A DNA stretch of 64,000 nucleotides from an uncultured Collinsella sp. GTDB taxonomy: Bacteria; Actinomycetota; Coriobacteriia; Coriobacteriales; Coriobacteriaceae. Of this stretch, positions 27,681-36,406 are shown one piece after another. Position 1 is the first letter of the stretch; every line of letters begins with the position of its first letter. The notes beneath the pieces were generated by a model, which was given only the letters and a program-made list of their open reading frames with translations, made no database searches and had not been told where the DNA came from. The position numbers and the translations under genes are program-made. The stretch is from positions 41,876-105,875 of the forward strand of contig UQPP01000003.1 of the NCBI GenBank assembly GCA_900543025.1, read 5' to 3'.

Positions 27681-29468
27681 ATGAACCGATTCGTACAAAA
27701 GCTGATCGCCGGCGCCGTCGCCGTAGCGATCGCCGTAACCGGCCTGGTGGGCGGCGCGTCTGTGGCCAAGGCTGCGGATCCCACCACGGGCACCATCACC
27801 ATCAGCAATGCCTCCGGCGACACTGTGACGCATACGCTTGACGGTTGGAAGCTTGCATCGTTGAAGAACGTTGCCTCCGCCGATGGTAAGCTCACGTTCC
27901 TCATCGACACCAATGACGCCCTTGTGGGCGTGATCGAGGACTCGATGACCGAGGCTCAGAGCGAAGCGTACAAGGCAGACGCTAACTACTACACTAAGGA
28001 TGGCAAGGACAACAACCCGATCGGCTGGCTTGTTGCCAACAGCTTCAAGAACAGTACTCCCGAGAATTCCGATCCGTGGGGTGGAGATTCGTCAGCGCTG
28101 CGCACGTTCGCGACGAATCTTTCGAAGAAGCTCGCCGAGGCCGGCGCGCCTGCTGCTACTAAGGCTGGTTTCCAGAGCAGCGCTGATGGCTTTTCCAACA
28201 CCTGCGACCAGGGCCTGTGGCTCTTGAAGGATGTTTCTGCCGACCCTACGACGCAGTCCATCCCCATAATCGTCGCTACCAAGCTTGCCGGCTATTCCAC
28301 GGAAACTGTCAACTGGGGCAGCGTCACGCTGAAGATGAACGTGCCGACCGTTGACAAGAAGATCACCGGTTCCGCTACCGGCGCTGTTGCAAACGATGGC
28401 TCCAACGCCGACGCCCGCATCGGTGACGTGGTCAACTACGAGCTCAGCTCCGTTATTCCGACCTACACCGGCTACGACATCACCAAGCCTCCCCGTGTGT
28501 TCAAGCTCATCGATACCGCATCCAAGGGTCTGTCGGTTGACGAGAGCTCTGTGAAGTCCGTTAAACTCACCAAGGGCACAACTACTGTTACCCTGACCGA
28601 TAAAGACTATGCCGTTTCTTCTGACTCCTATGCCCTTGTCGAGGGTCAGGAAGGCTACGACGCCGAGTATGCTGGCGGTAAGGTGACCACCATCGACCTG
28701 TCCAACTACGTTAACAAGGCAGCTGGCTCTACCTCCTCTACTAGCGGCATTCTCGAGGGCGCAACTGTAACCGTCGAGTTTGAGGCTACTGTTAACAGCA
28801 ATGCTGTCAAGGCTGGCGTTGGTAACCCCAACTCCGTTGAGCTTGAGTACTCTCGCACTCCTAATAACGTGTCCACCAAGATTCATGGCCCCAAGGTTCC
28901 TCGCGTGTACACCTACGAGTTCGGCATCCTGAAGACCGACATGGCCGGCAACGCCATCAAGTCCACCGATGCTCTTAAGGGCGCACAGTTCGTCATCGCA
29001 CGCGTGAACGACGGTTCTGCTGAGACCTTCATGGCCAAGGATGCCTCTTCCGGCGCTTGGTCTGACCTTGGTGCAACAAAGCCGGCCGTTGACGCTACCA
29101 CCGGTGTGTTCACCACCGATGCTAACGGCAAGATCGCCATGTCCGGTCTGCCTGCTGGCATCTACCACGTCTACGAGATCAAGGCTCCGACCGGTTATAC
29201 CAACATCGGCCTGCCTGACTTTACCTTCGCTATTGGTGCTACCTTCTCTGGGACGCCTGAAACGGCAACCGTGTCTTACAGCAAGAAAACCGGCGATGAT
29301 CGTATCTCCGTTGGGACCAGCGATGGCCAGGCTACGGTTAAGAACGCCAAGAACCTCACCGAGCTGCCCTTGACCGGTGACTTGGGCATCAAGGTTTTCG
29401 TCACCGTGGGTGTGCTGCTCATGGCTGCTGGTGCCGCCTTCGCCCTGAGTGCACGTATGCGCGCTTAA
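27681..29468 (+). CDS. LPxTG major pilin (SpaA/FimA type)
   Basis: A 595-aa backbone pilin. Signal peptide 1-32 (LIAGAVAVAIAVTGLVGG ... AKA), N-terminal D1-like domain (about 35-215), D2 isopeptide-forming domain (about 220-415, starting VDKKITG), pilin-motif region HGPKVPRVYTYEF (about 415-428) that supplies the lysine for polymerisation, a C-terminal Cna-B domain with the E-box YHVYEIKAPTGY (about 493-504) and the anchor LPLTG (about 566) followed by a hydrophobic segment and an Arg tail. AAAGGGGAATC precedes ATG 27681. It lies 39 nt after the tip pilin and before the sortase that should polymerise it. Confidence 0.92.
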   Translation: MNRFVQKLIAGAVAVAIAVTGLVGGASVAKAADPTTGTITISNASGDTVTHTLDGWKLASLKNVASADGKLTFLIDTNDALVGVIEDSMTEAQSEAYKADANYYTKDGKDNNPIGWLVANSFKNSTPENSDPWGGDSSALRTFATNLSKKLAEAGAPAATKAGFQSSADGFSNTCDQGLWLLKDVSADPTTQSIPIIVATKLAGYSTETVNWGSVTLKMNVPTVDKKITGSATGAVANDGSNADARIGDVVNYELSSVIPTYTGYDITKPPRVFKLIDTASKGLSVDESSVKSVKLTKGTTTVTLTDKDYAVSSDSYALVEGQEGYDAEYAGGKVTTIDLSNYVNKAAGSTSSTSGILEGATVTVEFEATVNSNAVKAGVGNPNSVELEYSRTPNNVSTKIHGPKVPRVYTYEFGILKTDMAGNAIKSTDALKGAQFVIARVNDGSAETFMAKDASSGAWSDLGATKPAVDATTGVFTTDANGKIAMSGLPAGIYHVYEIKAPTGYTNIGLPDFTFAIGATFSGTPETATVSYSKKTGDDRISVGTSDGQATVKNAKNLTELPLTGDLGIKVFVTVGVLLMAAGAAFALSARMRA

Positions 29469-29632
29469 TTCCCTAGCTTGATGACGCGGCGAGCGGGCGA
29501 TCGTCGTCTCCTATCAGCGCCTGCGCGCCGCGTTCTCATCTTCCCTTTCGCCGCACCCCGTCGCGCTTGGACACGCGGCGGGGTCGGTGCTTTGACCGTG
29601 CCCTCGCACCCACACCCCTGGAGGTGAACCAC

Positions 29633-30772
29633 ATGGAGGCAATCAAGCCCGTATCGACGATGCGCACGCCGAGCGGCGGTTTGAACCCGGCTTCCCCCAG
29701 CCGACGTAAACCGCCCCTCGTCCTGCGCCTGCTTTCCCTTCTGTGCTTTGCCGCCGGCTTTGTTATCGTGGCCACGCCCCTCGTCCTGCGCGCCATGTCC
29801 CAGGCTGAGCAGACGGCCGCAGTTACCGCGGCACAAAACACCGTGGATGGTTGGCCCTATCCGCAAGCGGAGGAGGCCCTCGCGGCCGCGCGCGCCTACA
29901 ACGAGCAGTTGGCCGCCGGCGGTCAGGACGTCATCGGCGAGGTTGTGGACCCGTTTGGTAGCACCTCCGGCGCCTCCACCGCAACGGGTGCCAAGGACTC
30001 CATCGCCTCGCAAGACACCACGTACCAGGGCCTGCTCGACGCGGGTTCGGGCCTTATGTGCTCGGTGCGTATCCCCAAGATCGACGTGAACCTGCCCGTG
30101 TACCATGGCACCTCCACCGAGGTGCTCGCTGCGGGCGCCGGCCACCTATATGGAACATCGCTGCCCGTGGGCGGCGCGAGCACGCATGCCGTGCTTACCG
30201 GCCACCGCGGCGTGCCAGGCTCGCTCCTGTTCACGCGCCTGGACGAACTGCAGGTTGGCGACTCGTTTTACATCGAGGTGATGGGCGAGGAGCTGGGTTA
30301 CAAGATCGACCGCATAGACGTGATTGAGCCCGACGACGATTCCAAGCTGCGCGTGACCGCCGGCGAGGACCGCGTGACGCTCATGACCTGCACGCCCTAC
30401 GGCGTGAACTCGCACCGCCTGCTCGTCTCGGGCGTGCGCGCGGAGATTCCGAACGAGGTGCCCGTGCCCGAGGACGCGCAGGGCATCAACACCACTGCCG
30501 TGGCCCTGGGTGTTTTGGGCGCGCTGCTGGCCATTGTGATTGGGCTTTTCGTGGCCGGGCACGTGCGCAAGAAGCGCCGCGCGGCGCAGCGTGCGGCCGT
30601 TGCCGCCGCGGTGACGCTGGACGCCGTCGCGGCTGTTGGCGATGGCGGAAACGGGTGGACCGTGGGAGCCTCCAGGCCTGCGGCCCCCTCCGTCTCCTCT
30701 GCTTCAGACCCTTCGGCTTCCCCCGATTCCGATGCTGATTCTCCCGAGTATCGCGGGCGACACCTGCGCTAG
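29633..30772 (+). CDS. Class C pilus-assembly sortase
   Basis: A 379-aa membrane transpeptidase that joins LPxTG pilins. N-terminal membrane helix (about 28-50), a lid-bearing region, then the catalytic core with His in HAVLTGHRG (about 185), Cys in LMTCTPYGVNSHRLLV (about 250) and its following Arg. A second membrane segment (about 288-312, VALGVLGALLAIVIGLFVAG) marks class C. The tail is Ala/Ser/Pro-rich, longer than average. ATG 29633 has GGAGG upstream. It acts on the two pilins encoded before it, and possibly once on the broken one after it. Confidence 0.92.
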   Translation: MEAIKPVSTMRTPSGGLNPASPSRRKPPLVLRLLSLLCFAAGFVIVATPLVLRAMSQAEQTAAVTAAQNTVDGWPYPQAEEALAAARAYNEQLAAGGQDVIGEVVDPFGSTSGASTATGAKDSIASQDTTYQGLLDAGSGLMCSVRIPKIDVNLPVYHGTSTEVLAAGAGHLYGTSLPVGGASTHAVLTGHRGVPGSLLFTRLDELQVGDSFYIEVMGEELGYKIDRIDVIEPDDDSKLRVTAGEDRVTLMTCTPYGVNSHRLLVSGVRAEIPNEVPVPEDAQGINTTAVALGVLGALLAIVIGLFVAGHVRKKRRAAQRAAVAAAVTLDAVAAVGDGGNGWTVGASRPAAPSVSSASDPSASPDSDADSPEYRGRHLR

Positions 30773-30828
30773 CGCCCGCGTTGGTGCTCAATATCGCTCG
30801 AAGTGTAGCGCCTTCGCTCGCTTCCTGG

Positions 30829-31136
30829 TCATTTGCCAGAACCGCGGCGCGATTCCGAACATGCCGTACGACGCGATGGCCGAGCTTCCTGCCTACATCG
30901 GCAAGAACGGCCCCGAGGTCATCTCGCGCGACAACATCCAGCTGTTCCAGCAGGGCCTCATGATGCAGCAGCTCAACTCCGAGAAGCTCGTGGTCGAGGC
31001 GTGCATCGAGGGTCCGTACGAGAAGGCGCTCAAGGCGTTCACGCTCAACAAGACGGTCCCGTCCATGACGGTCGCCAAGGAGATTCTCGACGACATGATC
31101 GAGGCCAACAAGGATTTCTGGCCTGAGCTTAAGTAA
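30829..31136 (+). pseudogene. GH4-family 6-phospho-glucosidase, C-terminal fragment
   Basis: About 100 codons (NRGAIPNMPYDAMAELPAYI, later EKLVVEACIEGPYEKALKAF, ending DDMIEANKDFWPELK) match the end of NAD/Mn-dependent family-4 glycosidases such as maltose-6'-phosphate glucosidase. A complete enzyme has about 440 residues; the NAD-binding N-terminus and catalytic part are gone, and no start or RBS is present. Homology begins shortly after the sortase stop. Its own terminators at 31191 and 31228 remain. A rearrangement scar. Confidence 0.8.
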
Positions 31137-31190
31137 CGAGGCCTTCGACGGCCCGACTGCGAACGGTTCGCTGCGGCCCCTGAGGTCCAT

Positions 31191-31249
31191 AGGCTCCCCC
31201 TGGGGTTCATCCAGGGGGAGCCTCTCAGAAGCGCCCCGAGGGGCGCTTC
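31191..31249 (+). terminator. Tandem hairpins after the GH4 fragment
   Basis: First stem 31191-31223 (AGGCTCCCCCTGG with CCAGGGGGAGCCT). Second stem 31228-31249 (GAAGCGCCCC with GGGGCGCTTC) followed by TTGTGT. Confidence 0.8.
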
Positions 31250-31439
31250 TTGTGTATATGGAGGCAAAAGGGATATGCAGTCTTCATATACGGCCTCCTT
31301 TTAGGAGGGTCGATTTCTCCGGTTGATTTCTGATCTCAGCTGAACACATTGAGCGGATAGGCCGTTCCCGCAGTTAGCCGAAAGCCCCCGGGTCCCGGGG
31401 CGGCATTTTCCTAGTTGAAGGAACGATGGAGATGTGTTT

Positions 31440-31942
31440 CGATGGGTCCGGTGGCCATGCTCCGCCCTCAGCCCGGCACCTCTTCCAAGGGAACCGACGA
31501 GGGCGCCGGCGCCCAGTATGTCTAAGAGAACGGCTCTTTGGGCAATACTGCTTATGATTTTACGACTGATAATAAGGGGGAAAACAGCGTCAAAGGCCTC
31601 GATGCCGGCACCTACACGGTCGAGGAGACCCATACGCTCCCCGGCTATAACACCGTGCTCAAATTCACGTTCACCATTACTGCCACGGGTCTTAATCAGA
31701 ACGAGGGCGAGAATACGTTGACGGTGACCACATCCAAGAATGGCTCTGGTCTCGTCACCAATTCCTCTTCTGGTGGCGGCACCGTTACCCTTACCGTCAA
31801 GAACAAGAAAGGCTCCGACCTCCCGCTGACCGGTCTTAACGGCGTGACCTTCACTTGGATCGCTGGCAGCGCAGTGCTGTGCATCGGCGTGGCACACCTC
31901 ATCCGCAGCCGTAAGCAGGCTGAGGAGTCCGAGCAGGAGTAA
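31440..31942 (+). pseudogene. LPxTG pilin, C-terminal fragment with internal stop
   Basis: One frame reads SSKGTDEGAGAQYV, then TAA (31522-31524 region), then ENGSLGNTAYDF, a Cna-B E-box strand (GTYTVEETHTLPGYN), a Thr/Ser/Gly region, the sortase signal LPLTG, a hydrophobic helix and a RSRKQ tail. The sorting end is intact but the N-terminus and signal peptide are missing and a nonsense codon splits the rest. A small frame from ATG 31538 could still be read but has no export signal. Remnant of a third pilin. Confidence 0.75.
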
Positions 31943-32086
31943 CGCTCGCTCGCCCATCACTTTGGCAGGTGGGATGTGATGGCCATGAGACTTGCGGACA
32001 CTTTTCTCGTCCATCTACGTTCTTGCTTCGTAGGCGCACGCGCGGTGCGGACGGTAGAAGGCAGTTGCGCCGCAAGCGCAAATAAG

Positions 32087-32116
32087 AATGCCCGGGGTTA
32101 GAGGCCCGGGCATTTA
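32087..32116. terminator. Bidirectional hairpin terminator
   Basis: AATGCCCGGG pairs with CCCGGGCATT around an 8-nt loop, with A-rich and T-rich flanks. Confidence 0.8.
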
Positions 32117-32289
32117 ACAAAACCAGAAAACTAGGCCGCCCGCGCTTTCGAACACTTACGCGGGATGCGTCGTTTCCTGTTGACATTGTATCCCGAATCG
32201 CCCCGCCGATCCGGGATATATTGAAAACTCAAATACGGGCTTATGTCCCCACAGCACAGGGTGGATTCTCCCATCCCGGTCTTCAAACA

Positions 32290-32345
32290 TCTCAATCTGT
32301 AACATCTTGACGTGTAAATCGGCTCCACCTGTTACAGATCGAGAC
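32290..32345. repeat. Dispersed palindrome family 3, copy 1
   Basis: TCTCAATCTGTAACA and TGTTACAGATCGAGA are arms with one mismatch, followed by CAAAA. Confidence 0.85.
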
Positions 32346-32369
32346 AAAACGCAGGGAGCGGACCGAGAA

Positions 32370-32424
32370 TCTCGATCTGTAACAGTAAACCGGCTTTTGA
32401 CGGCCTAGATGTTACAGATCGAGA
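32370..32424. repeat. Dispersed palindrome family 3, copy 2
   Basis: TCTCGATCTGTAACA and TGTTACAGATCGAGA are perfect 15-bp arms. Its centre (GTAAACCGGC region) is unrelated to that of copy 1, so only the arms are conserved. Confidence 0.88.
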
Positions 32425-32459
32425 CAAAGTATCGGGCCAGACAAGCGTGTCGGCCAAAA

Positions 32460-32492
32460 CCACCACAAAGATGCCTGTCCCCGTTGTGGTGG
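32460..32492. repeat. Dispersed palindrome family 1, copy 5
   Basis: CCACCACAAAGATGCCTGTC then CCCGTTGTGGTGG, 35 nt after family 3 copy 2. Confidence 0.82.
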
Positions 32493-32598
32493 CGCTGCCC
32501 TCGTTACGTTTTCGCTGCATTTGGGTAAAGCGCCTGCTCCAAGCCGGCGTTGGCTTGTATACTAGAGCGGTTTATCTGTTATGCGGAAGGGAGCGCCT

Positions 32599-32910
32599 AT
32601 GGCACTCAGCGAGAAAGACGTGCGCGGCATCGCCGAGTACGCAAAGATCGCACTGACCGATGACGAGCTCACCCAGATGACGTCCTACATGAACGACGCC
32701 GTCCAGATGCTCGAGCCCGTCCTGCAATATGACTTGCCCGACGTGGAGCCCACGTTCCATCCCATCGGAAGCCTGTCCAACGTGATGGGCGATGACCTGC
32801 GCGAGCCCGAGCGCGACCTGCCGCTCGACGTCGCGCTCGAAAACGCCGGCAGCGCGCGCGATCGCTACTTCCGCGTGCCGTCCATTTTGGGAGAGGGGGA
32901 GAGCGAGTAA
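32599..32910 (+). CDS. gatC: Aspartyl/glutamyl-tRNA amidotransferase subunit C
   Basis: A 103-aa subunit that wraps around and stabilises the GatA-GatB complex. It has the typical opening LSEKDVRGIAEYAKIALTDDEL, a central MLEPVLQYD segment and the ending REPERDLPLDVALENAG followed by FRVPSIL. The start at ATG 32599 has GGAAGGGAG upstream. Its stop overlaps the gatA start (TAATG), so the three subunits are made together. Confidence 0.93.
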   Translation: MALSEKDVRGIAEYAKIALTDDELTQMTSYMNDAVQMLEPVLQYDLPDVEPTFHPIGSLSNVMGDDLREPERDLPLDVALENAGSARDRYFRVPSILGEGESE

Positions 32911-34424
32911 TGGCGCTAAGCTTCGATTCCCTTACCGCCGCCCAGATCGCCGCGGGCGTTGCTGCAGGCGACTTTACTGCTACCGAGGTGGCCCAGGCCT
33001 CCCTTGCCGCCATCGAGGCGCGCGAGGGCGGGGTCCAGGCATTCCTGCAGGTGGCGCCCGAGCTGGCGCTCGAGGCCGCCGCGCGCGTGGATGCCGACCG
33101 TGCCGCAGGCAAGCCGCTGCCCCCGCTCGCGGGCGTGCCGCTGGCCATCAAGGACAACATGAACCTCGTGGGCACACGCACCACCTGCGCCTCCCGCATG
33201 CTCGGGGACTACCAGAGCGTCTACACCGCTACCTGCGTCCAGCGCATGCTCGATGCCGGCTGCCTGCCCATGGGCAAGGCCAACATGGACGAGTTTGCCT
33301 TTGGCAGCTCCACCGAGAGCTCGGCGTTCCACCGCACTAACAACCCTTGGGATACCGAGCGCGTGCCCGGCGGCTCCTCGGGTGGCTCCGCTGCAGCCGT
33401 CGCTGCGGGCGAGGTCGCGCTCTCGCTGGGCTCGGACACCGGCGGCTCCATTCGCCAGCCGGCGTCGCTGTGCGGCGTGGTGGGCTTTAAGCCCACGTAT
33501 GGCGCCGTGAGCCGTTACGGCGTGGTTGCCTTTGGCTCGTCGCTCGACCAGGTGGGCCCCTTTGGCCGCACGGTCGAGGATGTCGCGCTGGCCATGAACG
33601 CGCTTACCGGCGCGGGCCACGATCCGTACGACTGCACCAGCCAGGATTGCGCCGTCGACTTTACCGAGCATCTCAACGACAGCATCGAGGGCAAGCGCGT
33701 GGGTATCATCCCCGCGTTTATGGAGGCCGAGGGCCTGACGCCCGAGGTCAAGGCCGCTGTTCAGCGCGCCGCCCAGGAGCTGCAGAACCAGGGCGCCGAG
33801 CTGGTCGAGGTGGACTTGCCGCACCTGGACGCCGCTATCGCCGCCTACTACGTCATCGGCCCGGCCGAGGCGTTCTCCAACCTGGCCCGCTTCGACGGCA
33901 TTCGCTACGGCTACCAGGAGGAGGGCTGCGCCAACCTGTCCGACCAGAGCTCGCTTTCGCGCGCCCACGGCTTTGGCGCCGAGGCCAAGCGCCGTCAGAT
34001 GCTCGGCGCCTACCTGCTGAGCTCGGGCGTGTACGACAAGTACTACTACGCTGCGCAAAAGGCCCGCACGCTCATCACGCAGGACTACGACGCCGCGTAT
34101 GCCAAGGTGGACACCATCCTCATGCCCGCCTCGCCGCGCACGGCCTTTAAGTTTGGCGAGATCAGCGACCCCACGCAGATGTACCTCTCCGACTTGTACA
34201 CCATCTCGCTCAACATTTGCGGCAACGGTGGTATCTCGGTGCCGCTGGGCCTGGGCGAGGACAGCAAGCTGCCCGTTTCTGCCCAGCTGGTGGGTCCGGC
34301 GTTTAAGGACCGTCAGCTGCTCACGTTTGCCCGCGCCCTGGAGCGCGGCTTTGCCGATACCGCCACGGGTGCGCCCGTGCTTTCCGTCGCGCCCGATTTT
34401 GCCGGGAAGGGAGGCGAGCTGTAA
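32910..34424 (+). CDS. gatA: Aspartyl/glutamyl-tRNA amidotransferase subunit A
   Basis: A 504-aa amidase that releases ammonia from glutamine for the GatB active site. The Ser-cisSer-Lys triad is seen in PLAIKDNMN (Lys, about 79), GGSSGGSAAAVAAG (about 155) and GSDTGGSIRQPA (about 175). It overlaps gatC and gatB by TAATG junctions. Together the complex converts Glu-tRNA(Gln) and/or Asp-tRNA(Asn) into the correctly charged tRNA in organisms that lack one of the direct synthetases. Confidence 0.96.
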   Translation: MALSFDSLTAAQIAAGVAAGDFTATEVAQASLAAIEAREGGVQAFLQVAPELALEAAARVDADRAAGKPLPPLAGVPLAIKDNMNLVGTRTTCASRMLGDYQSVYTATCVQRMLDAGCLPMGKANMDEFAFGSSTESSAFHRTNNPWDTERVPGGSSGGSAAAVAAGEVALSLGSDTGGSIRQPASLCGVVGFKPTYGAVSRYGVVAFGSSLDQVGPFGRTVEDVALAMNALTGAGHDPYDCTSQDCAVDFTEHLNDSIEGKRVGIIPAFMEAEGLTPEVKAAVQRAAQELQNQGAELVEVDLPHLDAAIAAYYVIGPAEAFSNLARFDGIRYGYQEEGCANLSDQSSLSRAHGFGAEAKRRQMLGAYLLSSGVYDKYYYAAQKARTLITQDYDAAYAKVDTILMPASPRTAFKFGEISDPTQMYLSDLYTISLNICGNGGISVPLGLGEDSKLPVSAQLVGPAFKDRQLLTFARALERGFADTATGAPVLSVAPDFAGKGGEL

Positions 34425-36100
34425 TGAAGGAGCTTTCCGAGGTCCTGCAGGATTGGGAGGCCGTGATCGGCCTGGAAATTCATACCGAGCTCACCGCACT
34501 CGATACCAAGATGTTCTGCAACTGCAAACTCAGCCACGATGACGAGCCCAACGCCAACGTGTGCCCGGTGTGCCTGGGCCTGCCCGGCGCCCTGCCGGTG
34601 CCTAACAAGCGCGCCATCGAGAGCATCGTCAAGGCCGGCATCGCCACCAACTGCGAGATCCAGCGCCACTCGATGTTCTACCGCAAGCACTACTTCTATC
34701 CCGACATGGCCAAGAACTTCCAGACCACGCAGGGTCCGGTCGCCTTTGCCATGTACGGCCACCTGGACCTGGACGTGACCGGTCGCGGTGCCGCCGAGCG
34801 CCCCAACTGCGCGTTTGGCGAGGCCGAGGCCCAGAGCCTGGCGAGCGCCTCGGCCAACGCCGAGGGACTGTCCACGTCCATGACGTCGACCATGCGCGAA
34901 GGCAATCAGCGCGCCGGCCACCTAGCCAGCTATGACGCGTCCAACCTGCAGATGCCCGAGCGTCGCGAGGACGGTTCCTACACGGTGCCTATCCGCATCT
35001 TGCGTATCCATATGGAGGAGGATGCCGCCAAGATGGTTCACGTGGGTGGCGCCGAGGGTCGCATTACCGCCGCGGCCGAGTCGCTCGTCGACTACAACCG
35101 CTGCGGCACGCCTTTGATCGAGCTCGTGACTGAGCCCGATCTGCGCACGCCCGAGGAAGCGCGCCTGTTTATGGAGAAGCTCCGTCGCATTTTTGTGACG
35201 CTGGGTATTTCTGACTGTTCCATGGAGAAGGGTTCCATGCGCTGCGACGGCAACGTGTCGCTGCGCCGCCGCGGCGAGACCAAGCTGGGCACCAAGACCG
35301 AGCTCAAGAACCTCAACTCGTTTAAGAGCCTGCATGATGGCCTTGCCTACGAGATTTGCCGTCAGGCCGAGGTTCTTGAAGAGGGCGGCATCATCTACCA
35401 GGAGACGCGTCACTGGGAGCCCAGCCGCAAGCGCACGGTGGTCATGCGCGTGAAAGAGACGGCCGACGATTATCGTCTGTTCCCCGACCCCGACTTGGCT
35501 CCGTTTGATCTGGACGACACCTTCATCGAGAACTGCCGCGAGCAGATCCCCGAGTTGCCCGACGCCAAGCGTGCTCGTTTTGAGGCCGATTTTGGCATCA
35601 AGGCAGCCGATGCCGAGCAGATCGCAGGCGATCCTGCCTATGCCGATTTCTTTGAGAAGGCGGCTGCGGGCACGTCTGGTAAAGAAGCCCAAACGGTTGC
35701 GAACTTGCTGGTCAACGAGCTCGTTGGCTATCTTAAGAGCGCAGGTACCGCGCTCGATGAGAGCGGTATTGCGCCCGCTCAGGTTGCCGCGTTGGCAAAG
35801 CTGCTGGCAAGTGACGCCATCTCGAGCAATCAGGCGCACGAGGTCTTTGAGCTGATGGCTCAAACTGGCGACGATCCCAACAAGATTGTGGACGAGCGCG
35901 GTATGCGCCAGGTGAGCGATACGGGGGCGTTGCAGCCGATTGTCGACGAGGTCTTGGCCAACTGTGCGGATCAGGCTCAGCAGTATCGCGACGGCAACCA
36001 GAAGGTGCTGGGATTTTTGGTAGGCCAGTGCATGAAAGCGAGCCGCGGCAAGGGTAACCCGAAGCTCTTCAACGAGTTGCTGAGAACGTCGCTCTCGTAA
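34424..36100 (+). CDS. gatB: Aspartyl/glutamyl-tRNA amidotransferase subunit B
   Basis: A 558-aa kinase/transferase subunit. The N-terminal catalytic cradle includes VIGLEIHTELTALDTKMFC and a cysteine cluster (CNCKL ... CPVCLG, about 27-47) that can bind zinc. The C-terminal helical and YqeY-like domain (about 400-550) binds the tRNA. N-terminal length is longer than the common 480 aa. It is the last gene of gatCAB; a large inverted-repeat element begins 4 nt after the stop, then a terminator at 36293. Confidence 0.96.
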   Translation: MKELSEVLQDWEAVIGLEIHTELTALDTKMFCNCKLSHDDEPNANVCPVCLGLPGALPVPNKRAIESIVKAGIATNCEIQRHSMFYRKHYFYPDMAKNFQTTQGPVAFAMYGHLDLDVTGRGAAERPNCAFGEAEAQSLASASANAEGLSTSMTSTMREGNQRAGHLASYDASNLQMPERREDGSYTVPIRILRIHMEEDAAKMVHVGGAEGRITAAAESLVDYNRCGTPLIELVTEPDLRTPEEARLFMEKLRRIFVTLGISDCSMEKGSMRCDGNVSLRRRGETKLGTKTELKNLNSFKSLHDGLAYEICRQAEVLEEGGIIYQETRHWEPSRKRTVVMRVKETADDYRLFPDPDLAPFDLDDTFIENCREQIPELPDAKRARFEADFGIKAADAEQIAGDPAYADFFEKAAAGTSGKEAQTVANLLVNELVGYLKSAGTALDESGIAPAQVAALAKLLASDAISSNQAHEVFELMAQTGDDPNKIVDERGMRQVSDTGALQPIVDEVLANCADQAQQYRDGNQKVLGFLVGQCMKASRGKGNPKLFNELLRTSLS

Positions 36101-36103
36101 GCG

Positions 36104-36244
36104 GAACCCGGGAGCCCCGGCAGGGCGGGTGCTTCCCCAAAATTTCGAACAGTCCTGCGCAAGACGAAGGCCACATTAAGTGGCCTTCTTTGCGTGCGGA
36201 ACTCATTTTGAGCAAGCACCCGCCCTGCCGGGGCTCCCGGGTTC
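36104..36244 (+). repeat. Long inverted-repeat element A (structured 3' element after gatB)
   Basis: Perfect 31-bp arms (36104-36134 and 36214-36244, inner part GGAGCCCCGGCAGGGCGG) enclose a 79-nt core. The core contains CAGTCCTG, an inner hairpin GAAGGCCAC-ATTAA-GTGGCCTTC and GTGCGGAACTC. A related element with the same core words lies at 57917-58058. It starts directly after the gatB stop. Confidence 0.85.
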
Positions 36245-36292
36245 TGTGACGACTCGGCCGTTCGGGTCAGGCGGGCTGAATTGAATTTGGTG

Positions 36293-36322
36293 AATGAGGG
36301 CGCCGATGGCGCCCTCATTTTT
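36293..36322 (+). terminator. Rho-independent terminator downstream of element A
   Basis: AATGAGGGCGCC and GGCGCCCTCATT form a 12-bp stem with a 3-nt loop and TTTTTG tail. Confidence 0.9.
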
Positions 36323-36327
36323 GTGGA

Positions 36328-36356
36328 TGTGACAAAGGGACTGTTCCGTTGTCACA
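36328..36356. repeat. Small palindrome after the terminator
   Basis: TGTGACAA and TTGTCACA pair around AGGGACTGTTCCG. It resembles the style of the other dispersed palindromes but is single-copy here. Confidence 0.5.
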
Positions 36357-36406
36357 TTGCAATGAATGTGATGAAAGTGTGTCGAACTGAGTTTAAAACT
36401 TCTGTA

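Larger units (their letters stand above)
31943..32598. other. Gene-poor gap between pilus debris and gatCAB
   Basis: No supported gene. It contains a terminator at 32087, two family 3 palindromes (32290, 32370), one family 1 palindrome (32460) and a possible TATACT -10 for gatC near 32557. Short minus-strand frames exist at 32131-32347 but lack support. Confidence 0.6.

Noticed and set aside
25065..27833. A 922-codon open frame on the minus strand
   Set aside because: It lies wholly antisense to the large pilin, has no family motifs, and reflects high GC and third-position bias.
32131..32347. Two overlapping small minus-strand frames before gatC
   Set aside because: No RBS or family match; both overlap a palindrome and contradict each other in frame.
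36104..36244. Element A as an ordinary terminator
   Set aside because: No U tract follows, arms are 31 bp, and a separate normal terminator lies at 36293.
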